From assembly GCA_016192135.1 (NCBI GenBank), contig JACPUR010000035.1:159056-223055 (forward strand): a DNA stretch of 64,000 bases. Reading direction: 5' to 3'. The position numbers and the translations under genes are program-made. The notes beneath the pieces are model-generated. The model was not told where the DNA came from. It did not search any database and saw only the letters and a program-made list of their open reading frames with translations. Of the stretch, positions 34,738-42,897 are shown piece after piece. This DNA comes from Candidatus Tectomicrobia bacterium (GTDB taxonomy: Bacteria; UBA8248). Position 1 is the first letter of the stretch. The number at the start of each line of letters is the position of its first letter.

Positions 34738-35862
34738 TCAGAGGAAGCGAGCCTGCCCTTCGGCGAGGAGCTTCTTGACCAGTTCGCCCACCGTCTGGTC
34801 GCGGTCGCCCGCGCAGACGAGGATGGCGTCGTCGGTTTCGATCAGCACCAGGTTCTCCACGCCCAGGGCCGCGACGAGAGGCTTCGAGGAGCGCACGATG
34901 AGATTGCGGGAGTTCACGGCCGCCGCCCGGGACTTCCGGGGGATGAGCCAGAGGTTGCCCGCCTCGTCCAGCGGGAGCACGCGCCGGAGCACGCTCCAGC
35001 TCCCGAGGTCGTTCCAGTCCATGTCGGCCGGCAGGACGACCACCCCGTTCGCGCGCTCCATGACGGCGTAGTCGACGCTGATGGACTCGCAGCTCCGGAA
35101 GGCGCGCTCGAAGGCCTCCCGCTGCCGCTGGCGGAGGGCGGTGGCGGCGCGGCGCAGGCTCCGCCCGGTCGCGGGGATGTGGAGATTGATCTCGCCGATG
35201 AGGCGCTCGGGGCGGCAGATGAAGATGCCGGCGTTCCAGTAGTAGCCGCCCGCCGCGAGGTACTGCTCCGCCTGGGCGAGCGGGGGCTTCTCGATGAAGC
35301 GCTGCACGGCCCGGGCCTCCGTCCCGCCCGGGCTCCGGAACCTCCGCCCTGCCTCGATGTAGCCGTAGCCGGTCGCTGGCCACTGCGGCGGGATGCCCAG
35401 GGTCACGATGGCGTCCCGCTCCCGGGCCATCTCCGCTCCGGCGCGGACCAACCGCCTGAGAACGGCGGGCCGGCCGATGTAATGATCCGCCGGAAAGGCG
35501 GCCATGACGGAGCCGGGCTCCCAGCTCTCGATGAGATGGGCCGCCAGGCCGAGGCAGGGGGCGGTGTTCCGGCCCTCGGGCTCCAGGATGACGCGGCTCG
35601 GCGGCACGTCCGGCAGGGCCTCGCGGATGAGGCGCCGGTGGGCGGCGGAGCCCACGACCAGGGTGCGCTCGGCCGGGACGAGGCCCTTCAGGCGGCCGAC
35701 CGTCAGGGCGAGCAGCGAATCGCGCGCCTGGCTCTCCCGGGAGGGGCTGCCGCCGCCCGGGGGAAGGAATTGCTTGGGGCGGCGGGATCGGCTCACGGGC
35801 CAGAAGCGGGTGCCGCTCCCGCCCGCCATCACGACTGCCCACAGGGTCTGCTTGGAAGCCAT
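34738..35862 (-). CDS. manC: Mannose-1-phosphate guanylyltransferase
   Basis: Makes GDP-mannose from mannose 1-phosphate and GTP. It has 374 residues, the single-domain form without the phosphomannose-isomerase extension. The nucleotidyltransferase signature VVMAGGSGTRFWPVSRSRRPKQFL lies at the N-terminus, followed by FPADHYIG, GYGYIEAG, FIEKP and DWNDLGSW, and a C-terminal beta-helix part (NLIVRSS, LIETDDAILVC). ATG 35862 overlaps the stop of the upstream VTT gene by one base (TGATG). With manB it gives a GDP-mannose pathway; the mannose-6-phosphate isomerase is not in the window. Confidence 0.95.
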   Translation of the reverse strand: MASKQTLWAVVMAGGSGTRFWPVSRSRRPKQFLPPGGGSPSRESQARDSLLALTVGRLKGLVPAERTLVVGSAAHRRLIREALPDVPPSRVILEPEGRNTAPCLGLAAHLIESWEPGSVMAAFPADHYIGRPAVLRRLVRAGAEMARERDAIVTLGIPPQWPATGYGYIEAGRRFRSPGGTEARAVQRFIEKPPLAQAEQYLAAGGYYWNAGIFICRPERLIGEINLHIPATGRSLRRAATALRQRQREAFERAFRSCESISVDYAVMERANGVVVLPADMDWNDLGSWSVLRRVLPLDEAGNLWLIPRKSRAAAVNSRNLIVRSSKPLVAALGVENLVLIETDDAILVCAGDRDQTVGELVKKLLAEGQARFL

Positions 35863-36449
35863 CAGAGGATCCACTTGAGAAGGACGAAGCCGCCGGCCAG
35901 CAGGAAAAAGAAAACGAACGTGAGCGTGTTGAAGTAGCGGTCGATGAAGATGCGGATCGGGTGGCCGAACCGGTGGATCAGCCAGGCCACGAGAAAGAAC
36001 CGGGCGCTCCGGCTCAGGGTGGAGGCGATCAGGAAGACCAGGAAGCTGATGTGGAATGCGCCCGCGGTCACGGTGAAGAGCTTATAGGGGATGGGCGTGA
36101 AGCCGGCGATGCCCACCGCCCAGGCGTCGTAGGCGACGTAGTAGGATTGGATCAGGGCGTACTTTTCCATCCCGCCGTAGGCGCTGAGGATGGGCCTGCC
36201 GACGGTCTCGAAGAGGAAGAGCCCGACGAGGTACCCTGCCACGCCCCCGGCCACGGAGGCCGCCGAGCAGACGGCCGCGTAGAAGAAGGCGCGCGTGGGC
36301 CGGGAGAGCGACAGGGCCATGAGAAGCGGGTCGGGAGGGACGGGGAAGAAGATGGATTCCGAGAAGGAGAGGCCGGCCAGGGCCGTGGTCCCATAGTGGG
36401 AATGGGCCCAGCTCAGGACCCAATCGTACAGGCGCCGGACGCTACGCAT
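35862..36449 (-). CDS. VTT-domain (YqaA/DedA superfamily) membrane protein
   Basis: An inner-membrane protein of 195 residues with about five hydrophobic segments. Seen are the VTT motif region FSESIFFPVPPDPLLMALSLSRP (re-entrant loop with the acidic and proline residues), GGVAGYLVG, and GFTPIPYKLFTVTAGAFHISFLVFL followed by SRSARFF. This pattern is the YqaA branch. In related DedA proteins such loops move lipids, including undecaprenyl phosphate, across the membrane. ATG 36449 overlaps the manB stop by eight bases and its stop overlaps manC, so it is an integral part of the GDP-mannose operon. Substrate is not shown. Confidence 0.88.
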   Translation of the reverse strand: MRSVRRLYDWVLSWAHSHYGTTALAGLSFSESIFFPVPPDPLLMALSLSRPTRAFFYAAVCSAASVAGGVAGYLVGLFLFETVGRPILSAYGGMEKYALIQSYYVAYDAWAVGIAGFTPIPYKLFTVTAGAFHISFLVFLIASTLSRSARFFLVAWLIHRFGHPIRIFIDRYFNTLTFVFFFLLAGGFVLLKWIL

Positions 36450-37818
36450 TCGGGAGCTGGACGGAGGGGAACTTCTTGAGCTGGTCGAACACCTCCCGCT
36501 GGTAGGCCCGGAGCGAGCTTTCATCCAGGGCCTCGAAGCGGAGGACGAGCACGGGCTGGGTGTTGGAGGCCCGCACGAGGCCCCAGCCCTTGGCGAAATT
36601 GATTCGCGCCCCGTCCACCTCGATGACTTCGTATTTCCCGCGGAAATGGGCCTTGATCTCCTCCACGATGGCGAACTTGTCCTCGTCGGTGCAGTCGACC
36701 CGCATCTCGGGGGTGGCGATGGCCGGAGGGATTTCCCGCATCCGCTCGGCCAGCGTCTTTCCGCCGCTGCCCAGCAGGTGCAGGAGGCGGGCCGCGGCAT
36801 AGATGGCGTCGTCGTAGCCCAGGTAGCCGTCCACGAAGAAGATGTGGCCCGAAAGCTCTCCCCCAAGGGGGGCCTTTTCGGCCACCAGGCGGGCCCGGAT
36901 GAGGGAATGGCCCGTCGCGGACATGACGGGGCGGCCCTTCATCTTTTGGACGGCCTCGGCCAGCCGGGAGGAGCACTTGACGTCGAAGACGATGGCCTCG
37001 CCCGGCCGCCGGGCCAGGATGGGTTCGGCGTAGAGGATGAGAAGCTCATCCCCCCAGATGATCCGCCCGGTGGAATCCACCACCCCCAGGCGGTCGCCGT
37101 CGCCGTCAAAGCCGATGCCCACCTCGGCGCCCGTCTCCTTCACCTTCGCGATGAGGCTCTGCAGGTTTTGGGGGATGGTGGGGTCGGGATGGTGGTTGGG
37201 ATAGGTGCCGTCGGGCTCGGTGAAAATACCCGTCACGTCGGCTCCGATGGCCTTCAGGGTCCGGGTGGCCAGGGGGCCGGCGATGCCGTTTCCGGCGTCG
37301 ATGACCACCTTCACGGGACGCTCGAGCTCGAGCCCCTGGCTCGCGCGCGCCACGTAGTCGGGCTGGAGGTCGATTTCCCGGAAATCACCCGGCTGGGCCG
37401 CCTGGTGGAGCTTCTTGTCCCGGATGAGGTGATAGAGCGCCTGGATTTCTTCCCCGTGGATGGCCTCTTTGTCCTTGGTAATCTTGAAGCCGTTGAATTC
37501 GGGCGGATTATGGCTTCCGGTGATCTGAACGCCCCCCCGGACGTCCAGCCGGTGCGTGGCAAAGGAAAGGCAAGGCGTCGGGACCATGCCCACGCCGGTG
37601 ACGGCGCAGCCGGCCGCGCAGAGGCCCTCCCGGAGGTACTGGTAAAACTCGGGGGAGGAGAGGCGGTTGTCCCGCCCCAGGGCCACGTGCGCCCCGTTGG
37701 CTCCGCCCATGTGGGTCCCGATGGCCTGCCCGATGGTCCGGACCACCGGCGGCGTCAGATCGCGGCCTACCACCCCCCGGATGTCATATTCGCGAAAAAT
37801 GCGGGGATTCATTTCCAT
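36442..37818 (-). CDS. manB: Phosphomannomutase/phosphoglucomutase
   Basis: Interconverts hexose 6- and 1-phosphates, here probably mannose 6-phosphate to mannose 1-phosphate for manC. It has 458 residues and four domains: phosphoserine loop TGSHNP (100-105, S102), metal loop DGDGDRLG (near 238-245), sugar-specificity loop GGELSGHIFF, and phosphate-binding C-terminal domain (RASNTQPVLVLRFE). The AlgC/ManB type of proteobacteria is the nearest match, which often accepts glucose too. ATG 37818 is preferred because GGGAAG lies nine bases upstream; ATG 37827 abuts that sequence. Confidence 0.95.
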   Translation of the reverse strand: MEMNPRIFREYDIRGVVGRDLTPPVVRTIGQAIGTHMGGANGAHVALGRDNRLSSPEFYQYLREGLCAAGCAVTGVGMVPTPCLSFATHRLDVRGGVQITGSHNPPEFNGFKITKDKEAIHGEEIQALYHLIRDKKLHQAAQPGDFREIDLQPDYVARASQGLELERPVKVVIDAGNGIAGPLATRTLKAIGADVTGIFTEPDGTYPNHHPDPTIPQNLQSLIAKVKETGAEVGIGFDGDGDRLGVVDSTGRIIWGDELLILYAEPILARRPGEAIVFDVKCSSRLAEAVQKMKGRPVMSATGHSLIRARLVAEKAPLGGELSGHIFFVDGYLGYDDAIYAAARLLHLLGSGGKTLAERMREIPPAIATPEMRVDCTDEDKFAIVEEIKAHFRGKYEVIEVDGARINFAKGWGLVRASNTQPVLVLRFEALDESSLRAYQREVFDQLKKFPSVQLPNA

Positions 37819-37873
37819 GGTTTTCATCTTCCCGTGAGAAGCGGGCGCCGATTTGGGCCGTTCAGCGGGCCAA

Positions 37874-37902
37874 ATTATTGCATTGGCCGAGTGACCCGGC
37901 AA
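37874..37902 (-). promoter_or_regulatory. sigma70-like promoter of manB-VTT-manC(-uppP)
   Basis: On the minus strand TTGCCG (37902-37897), exactly 17 bases, AATAAT (37879-37874, five of six). Start expected near 37867, about 50 bases before ATG 37818. It faces away from the plsC promoter. Confidence 0.62.
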
Positions 37903-37965
37903 GAACAAAAGGAATAGGGTGTTTCCCTGGAAAGGGGGACAGAGGCATTTGGGCCGGAATGGCGA

Positions 37966-37994
37966 ATGCCATCCTTGAAAAGGAGCGCTATAAT
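37966..37994 (+). promoter_or_regulatory. sigma70-like promoter of plsC
   Basis: ATGCCA (37966-37971, four of six), exactly 17 bases, TATAAT (37989-37994), a perfect -10. Start expected near 38001. Together with the minus promoter at 37874-37902 it divides the 258-base gap between manB and plsC. Confidence 0.58.
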
Positions 37995-38076
37995 CCATCG
38001 ACGGGAGAAATGTTTCGGTTCATCCTTTGGCCGCCGTGTCCCCTGCCCGATTTCGAGGGAGTATCCAGGAAAACAG

Positions 38077-38772
38077 ATGGGCGGTCCGGGTCCTTGGAAA
38101 GAACGGTGGATGATCTGGGCGGGTGTTGTCCTGCTCGGGATTTTCTTCCGCCTGTTCCTCCGGCTGAAAGTTTCGGGCTGGGAGAACATTCCCGCCGGCG
38201 GCGGTGTCCTTTTCCTCAGCAATCACCGCTCGGCGCTGGATGTCCTCGTAATCCCCTGGTGCATCTACAAGAAATTTCCGCAAGAGGTGATTCGCCAGGT
38301 TTCGAAGGATGATCTCTTCCGGATTCCCGTCGTGGGGTGGGTCATCACCCAGTGGCGGGCATTCCCGGTGAAGCGCGGGGCGGCCGATTTGTCTTCGCTC
38401 CGCCGACTGGAGGAATATGTCCGGCGGGACAAGGTGGTCCTCTATCCGGAAGGGACGCGGAGCCGCGACGGTTCGCTCGGACAAGGCAACCGGATGGTGG
38501 GGCGGATCATCCGCGACGCCCGCCCCATGGTGGTCCCCGTGGCTATCCGGGGGACCGAGAAAGTGGTCCCTCTCGGGAAGACGCTGCCCCGCCCGGGGGC
38601 CACGGTCGAGGTGATGTTCGGCCCGCCGGTGCCGCTCGGGGAGGAAATGGCCATCGGGAACGCGAAGGAATCGAGCCAGGCCATCGTAGACAAGGTGATG
38701 GCCGCAATCGGGCACCTTCTCGGCGAGGATAAAGCGCGCTCCCGGGCCGCGTCCATAGGCGGGGCCGGGTGA
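38077..38772 (+). CDS. plsC: 1-acyl-sn-glycerol-3-phosphate acyltransferase
   Basis: Makes phosphatidic acid from lysophosphatidic acid and an acyl donor at the inner membrane. It has 231 residues: one hydrophobic helix (12-30, WAGVVLLGIFFRLFL), the catalytic SNHRSALD (H-x4-D), the DDLFRIPVVGWVI segment, and the glycerophosphate-binding YPEGTRSRDG, then VPVAIRGT. ATG 38077 has AGGA seven bases upstream; the open frame runs further but covers the promoter. The stop overlaps dciA by one base. Confidence 0.94.
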   Translation: MGGPGPWKERWMIWAGVVLLGIFFRLFLRLKVSGWENIPAGGGVLFLSNHRSALDVLVIPWCIYKKFPQEVIRQVSKDDLFRIPVVGWVITQWRAFPVKRGAADLSSLRRLEEYVRRDKVVLYPEGTRSRDGSLGQGNRMVGRIIRDARPMVVPVAIRGTEKVVPLGKTLPRPGATVEVMFGPPVPLGEEMAIGNAKESSQAIVDKVMAAIGHLLGEDKARSRAASIGGAG

Positions 38773-39287
38773 TGGCTTCCCGCGCCCTGCCGGCCGATTT
38801 CGCCCGTCTCCTGGGGGACATGCGCCGCCAGGAGCCCTGGGGCCGGAAGCTCTTCCGCCACCGTGTTTTCCAGGTGTGGGAGGGGGCCGTGGGGAAGTCG
38901 CTCGCCCGGGTCGCCCGGCCGGCGGCCGTGCGGGGCGCGCGGCTCTTCGTGGAAGTGAGCGATTCGGCGTGGCTTCAGGAGCTGAAACTCCGCGAGAAGG
39001 ATTTGCTGGCCGGCCTCAATGCGGCGCTCGGGACGGAGGAGTTCAAGGCGCTGACGTTCCGGCTGGGGGAGTGGGAGCCGGATGCGCTTGCGGCCCGGGC
39101 GGAGGCGCCCGGGCCCACGCCCGCCTCCATCTCCGCGGAGGATGAGCCTGCGATCGAGGCTGCGCTCAAGGGCTTGGGCGACCCCGAGCTTCGGGAACGC
39201 GCCGAACACCTTCTTCACCGGGCCCGGAGCCGCGGCAATCCGCCGGGCGGGCCGTTGCAAGCCGTGCATGGGGGGAAAGGGGAATGA
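38772..39287 (+). CDS. dciA: DciA-type helicase-loader protein (DUF721)
   Basis: A 171-residue protein with the DUF721 fold (about 25-100): FQVWEGAVGKSLARVARPAAVRGARLFVEVSDSAWLQELKLREKDLLAGLNAAL, then LTFRLG. DciA is the ancestral loader of the DnaB helicase in bacteria lacking DnaC/DnaI. The rest (100-171) is charged and probably disordered. dnaB lies 11 kb away in this window, so a DciA-DnaB pair is available. ATG 38772 overlaps the plsC stop; GTG 38769 is possible. The stop overlaps the next gene by four bases. Confidence 0.82.
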   Translation: MASRALPADFARLLGDMRRQEPWGRKLFRHRVFQVWEGAVGKSLARVARPAAVRGARLFVEVSDSAWLQELKLREKDLLAGLNAALGTEEFKALTFRLGEWEPDALAARAEAPGPTPASISAEDEPAIEAALKGLGDPELRERAEHLLHRARSRGNPPGGPLQAVHGGKGE

Positions 39288-41005
39288 GGAAAGAGACGCT
39301 CTGGCTGGCGGGGGCTTGCCTGCTCGCCGGGCTGGGAGCGGGATGCGCGTCGTCCATGGAAGGGCAGGTGGAAGTCAATGTGGCCGACGAAACCGGCCTT
39401 CCGGGCACGGCGGAGTCCTATTACCACTTTATCCTGGGCTACCGGGACGAATTGAACAGCCGCCTGGACGATGCGCGGGAGAAACTCTCGCAGGCGGTAC
39501 AGGGAGACCCAAAATCTTCCTTCCTTCTGACCCGGCTCGCGTCCCTCATGGTGCGCCAGGGGAACATGGACCGCGCCGAGGAGCTGGCGCGGAGAGCCGT
39601 CGCCCTGAACGGGAAGGAGACGCAGGCCTATCTTATCCTCGGGGGGGTCTATACGGCGCGCGGCAAGCTGGCCGATGCCGTCGCGATTTATGAGAAGCTG
39701 CTCAAGATCAAGCCCAACGAGAACGAGGTGCGGCTTCTCCTGGCGACCTCTTATCTGGAGCTCGGCCGGAACCAAGAGGCGGTCGACATCCTGGAGAACT
39801 TGGCCAAGGACCAGCAAGGCGACGTACTGTCCCGGTTCTACCTGGCCCAGGGCTACATCCGCCTGAAGAAGTACGACGAGGCGGAGCGCGAGCTCAAGTT
39901 CCTCACCGAGCATCAGCCTCAGTTCACGCGCGGCCTCCTGATGCTGGGCGGCCTGCATGAGACCCGCGGCGAGTTCGGCAAGGCCGAGGAAGTCTACAAG
40001 AAGATCCTCGTGTATGAGCCGGACAATCGGCAGGCCCGCGCCCGGCTGGGCCAGGTTTACATCCGCAAGGAGAACCTGGAAGGGGCGCTCAAGGAGTACG
40101 AGCGGCTCGTCCAGGATGAGCCCGGCAACCTCGATGTCCACCGCACCCTCGGCTTCCTGCGCTTCGAGCGCCGGAACTTCCAGGAGGCGCTGCGGGAATT
40201 TCGCTTCGTGCTGGCGAAAAACCCCAAGGACGAGCCCGTCCGCCGCTTCGTCGCCGCCATCTATGAGGAGCTCGATCAGGCCAGCCTGGCCGAGAAGGAG
40301 CTCAAGGACCTGATCCGGCTCGTTCCCCAGACGGTGGAGGGCCGGGTCCAGCTCGCCCGCCTCTATGCCAAGACCAACGCATGGGACAAGGCATCCTCCG
40401 TCTTGGACGAGGCCGCGGCCGTCAATCCGAAGGATGCCCGCATCCCCTTCGCGCGGGGCGGCATCCTGATGCGGCAGAAGAAATACGCCGAGTCGGTGGA
40501 GTTCCTCCAGGTCGCCGTCAATCTCGATCCGAAATCCACCCTGTACCGTTTCAACTTGGCGTCGGCCTTTTACGAGCTCAAGCGCTGGGGCGATGTGGAG
40601 GCCGCGACGCGTGAAATCATCCGGCTCAACCCGAAGCACGCCAATGCCCTGAACCTTCTGGGCTACATGTTCGCCGAGCAGAACAAGAACATCCCGGAGG
40701 CGGAGCAGCTCCTTACCCGCGCGCTCGCCATCGAACCGGCGAACCCGGCTTTTCTCGACAGCATGGCCTGGGTTTACTACCGGCAGGGTAGGTACAAGGA
40801 GGCCCTGGAGAAGATCATCCATGCCCTGAACCAGACGCCCGACGACGCCGTCATGCTCGATCATCTCGGCGACATTCATTTCTCGCTGGGCGATGTTCCC
40901 AAGGCGCTGGACGCGTGGCGAAAGTCCTTGAAGGCGGATCCGAAGAATTCCGAGGTGCAGGAGAAGATTCGCCGCCATGAGGAGGCGGGGCGGAAAGCCC
41001 GGTAG
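39284..41005 (+). CDS. TPR-repeat lipoprotein
   Basis: A 573-residue lipoprotein: signal with lipobox LGAGC (cysteine about residue 21), so probably anchored to the outer membrane. Almost all the rest is about fifteen TPR pairs (for example AEELARRAVALNGKETQAYLILGGVYTARGK and ARLGQVYIRKENLEGALKEYERLVQDEP). Such proteins act as assembly platforms or in secretion and outer-membrane biogenesis; the exact partner cannot be read. Its position directly before a LolB-like gene is recurrent in proteobacteria. The start ATG overlaps the dciA stop (ATGA). Confidence 0.88.
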   Translation: MRKETLWLAGACLLAGLGAGCASSMEGQVEVNVADETGLPGTAESYYHFILGYRDELNSRLDDAREKLSQAVQGDPKSSFLLTRLASLMVRQGNMDRAEELARRAVALNGKETQAYLILGGVYTARGKLADAVAIYEKLLKIKPNENEVRLLLATSYLELGRNQEAVDILENLAKDQQGDVLSRFYLAQGYIRLKKYDEAERELKFLTEHQPQFTRGLLMLGGLHETRGEFGKAEEVYKKILVYEPDNRQARARLGQVYIRKENLEGALKEYERLVQDEPGNLDVHRTLGFLRFERRNFQEALREFRFVLAKNPKDEPVRRFVAAIYEELDQASLAEKELKDLIRLVPQTVEGRVQLARLYAKTNAWDKASSVLDEAAAVNPKDARIPFARGGILMRQKKYAESVEFLQVAVNLDPKSTLYRFNLASAFYELKRWGDVEAATREIIRLNPKHANALNLLGYMFAEQNKNIPEAEQLLTRALAIEPANPAFLDSMAWVYYRQGRYKEALEKIIHALNQTPDDAVMLDHLGDIHFSLGDVPKALDAWRKSLKADPKNSEVQEKIRRHEEAGRKAR

Positions 41006-41026
41006 GCGGCCATCAAACCATTGCGC

Positions 41027-41869
41027 ATGCGGCGTCTCGTCCTAGGCATCCTGGCGCTGTTCCTCTCCGGTTGCGCCGCGAGGGAAACCGCTCCGCCCCC
41101 CGTTCCGCCGGCCGTCTCCGAAGTCCTTGCGCGTATTCGCAACCGCCCCCGCCCGCGCTCCCTGCGGACGCTCGCCAATTTTCAGCTCCGGTTCAGCGCC
41201 GAGGAGCCGGGAGGGCTCCTCGCCCGGGAACTGGGCCTCGGGGGTACCTATGCAGGGAAGGCGATTCTCTTGTGGCGCGCGCCGGCTTCCCTGCGGCTGG
41301 AGCCCCTGACTCCGCTGGGGACACCTGTCGCCGTCGTGGTGGCCCGGGAGAAGTCCCTGCGCGCTTACCTGCCCGGGCGGGCGAGATTCTTCGAGGGGCG
41401 GGCGGATGCTTCTTCCATGGCTCGGCTGTTCGGGGTGCCGATCGGCACCGGATTGCTCGTCCGCCTACTTCAGGGGGCGCTGCCGGTGGCGGAGGGAGCG
41501 GAGGCGGAGCAAGGCCGGATCGGCTGGGATGAAGAAGCGAGCGCTTTCCGCCTGGAACTTCCGCCGGGCGGGGGCCTGGATCGCCGGCAGGTGGTGTGGC
41601 TGGAGCGGGATTCCTGGAGGCCCCGCCGGGCCCTGCTGGGCGAGCCCGGTGCGGAGATGGAAGTGCATTTCGGGCCCTTCCGCGAATGGGGCGGGGGGCA
41701 TCTTCCGGAATGGGTGGAGATGACCGCCCCGAAGGGCGCCAGCCGGCTTCGGGTGGAAGTTACACTGCCGCCCTCCGCTTCCCCGGCGGAATTTCCGGAG
41801 GGCGTTTTCGACCTGGCCGCCCCGCCCGGCGTCCGGGTGCTCCCCCTCGACGAAAGCGCCTTCCGGTGA
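41027..41869 (+). CDS. LolB-like outer-membrane lipoprotein
   Basis: A 280-residue lipoprotein with signal ILALFLSGC (cysteine about 18). The body looks like the LolB/LppX half-barrel: LANFQLRFSAEE, GKAILLWRAPASLRLEPLTPLGTPVAVVVA, and a late VEMTAPKGASRLRVEVT strand. LolB receives lipoproteins from LolA and inserts them in the outer membrane. Sequence alone is a weak match, but the order LolB-ispE-prs-rplY-pth is the classical proteobacterial one and supports the call. It could also belong to the DUF4292 group. ATG 41027 has no good RBS; TTG 41021 is possible. The stop overlaps ispE by four bases. Confidence 0.7.
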   Translation: MRRLVLGILALFLSGCAARETAPPPVPPAVSEVLARIRNRPRPRSLRTLANFQLRFSAEEPGGLLARELGLGGTYAGKAILLWRAPASLRLEPLTPLGTPVAVVVAREKSLRAYLPGRARFFEGRADASSMARLFGVPIGTGLLVRLLQGALPVAEGAEAEQGRIGWDEEASAFRLELPPGGGLDRRQVVWLERDSWRPRRALLGEPGAEMEVHFGPFREWGGGHLPEWVEMTAPKGASRLRVEVTLPPSASPAEFPEGVFDLAAPPGVRVLPLDESAFR

Positions 41870-42735
41870 CCACCCCTGAAGGTTTCTGGCTGGCGAGTCC
41901 CGCCAAGGTGAATCTAGGGCTGCGCGTGCTGGGGAGCCGTCCCGACGGCTATCACGAGATTGTCACCTGGATCCAGCAAGTGTCCCTATCCGACCGCATT
42001 TGGCTGGGAAAACGATGCTCCTCCATTCATCTGACGGTGGCCGGAGAATGCGTCCCCGCTGGGCGGGGAAATCTCGCCTACCAGGCCGCCGCTGCCCTCA
42101 GGGGGGAGGCCGGGGACCGGACGCTGGGAGCCCGCATCCATCTTGAGAAGCACATTCCCGCCGGCGCCGGCCTGGGCGGGGGGAGCGGAAACGCCGCGGC
42201 AGTGCTGTGGGGCCTCAACCGGCTCTGGCGCCTCGGCTTGTCGCCGACAGCCCTTCGCCGCGTCGGGACCTCTCTCGGCTCGGACGTGCCTTCCTTCCTG
42301 GCGGGACCGGCCTCCCTCTGCCGAGGCAGGGGGGAGCGCGTGACGCCCCGGCCGCCCCTGCGGCGGGGGTGGTTCGTCTTGGCCAAACCTGGCTACTCTC
42401 TCTCGACAGCCGAGGTTTACGGCTGGATCCGGGGGGCCCGGAGCGGTCAGGAGGCAGCAGAGCCTGTGACGAACGACAGAACGCCCATCTATCGGAATGA
42501 TCTGGAAAAAGTGGTGTTCGCCCGCCACCCTGGCCTGAAAAAGGCCCGCGATCGCATGCTCTGCCTGGGCGCCTCCCGGGCGATGCTGAGCGGCAGCGGG
42601 GCCGCGCTGTGGGGTTTATTCTCCAGCCAGGAAGAGGCGCTCAAGGCTCTGGCTGGATTCCGGCCGGGCCGGGGGTGGAGGGTCTGGCTCGCCCGGCCGC
42701 TGACGGCTTCCGCTTGGCTCGTCCGGAAAGAATGA
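41866..42735 (+). CDS. ispE: 4-diphosphocytidyl-2-C-methyl-D-erythritol kinase
   Basis: GHMP kinase of the MEP isoprenoid pathway, phosphorylating CDP-methylerythritol. It has 289 residues. Landmarks are the N-terminal SPAKVNLGLRVLGSRPDGYHEI, the ATP-binding PAGAGLGGGSGNAAAVL, SDVPSFLAG and the C-terminal LSGSGAALWGLF. The segment IPAGAGLGGGS is the family motif 2. Its product feeds undecaprenyl phosphate, the carrier recycled by uppP in this window. GTG 41866 overlaps the lipoprotein stop. Confidence 0.95.
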   Translation: MTTPEGFWLASPAKVNLGLRVLGSRPDGYHEIVTWIQQVSLSDRIWLGKRCSSIHLTVAGECVPAGRGNLAYQAAAALRGEAGDRTLGARIHLEKHIPAGAGLGGGSGNAAAVLWGLNRLWRLGLSPTALRRVGTSLGSDVPSFLAGPASLCRGRGERVTPRPPLRRGWFVLAKPGYSLSTAEVYGWIRGARSGQEAAEPVTNDRTPIYRNDLEKVVFARHPGLKKARDRMLCLGASRAMLSGSGAALWGLFSSQEEALKALAGFRPGRGWRVWLARPLTASAWLVRKE

Positions 42736-42824
42736 GAGGCGACATGCCCGGCCGCGCGTGAAGAAACACGAACGAATAGCGAAATTATATCTTTTTTGCA
42801 TTTCCGCCCGACTGGCGGCGCGAC

Positions 42825-42853
42825 TTGACCCCATTAGGAAATTTGAGTACTTA
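42825..42853 (+). promoter_or_regulatory. Candidate promoter of prs-rplY-pth
   Basis: TTGACC (42825-42830, five of six), 17 bases, TACTTA (42848-42853), where only the leading TA fits. The gap 42736-42897 is strikingly AT-rich for this genome, as expected for a promoter region. Confidence 0.4.
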
Positions 42854-42897
42854 GAACCGCTCTTTGACTTCGGCCCCCGCGCATGGAGACGGACGAA

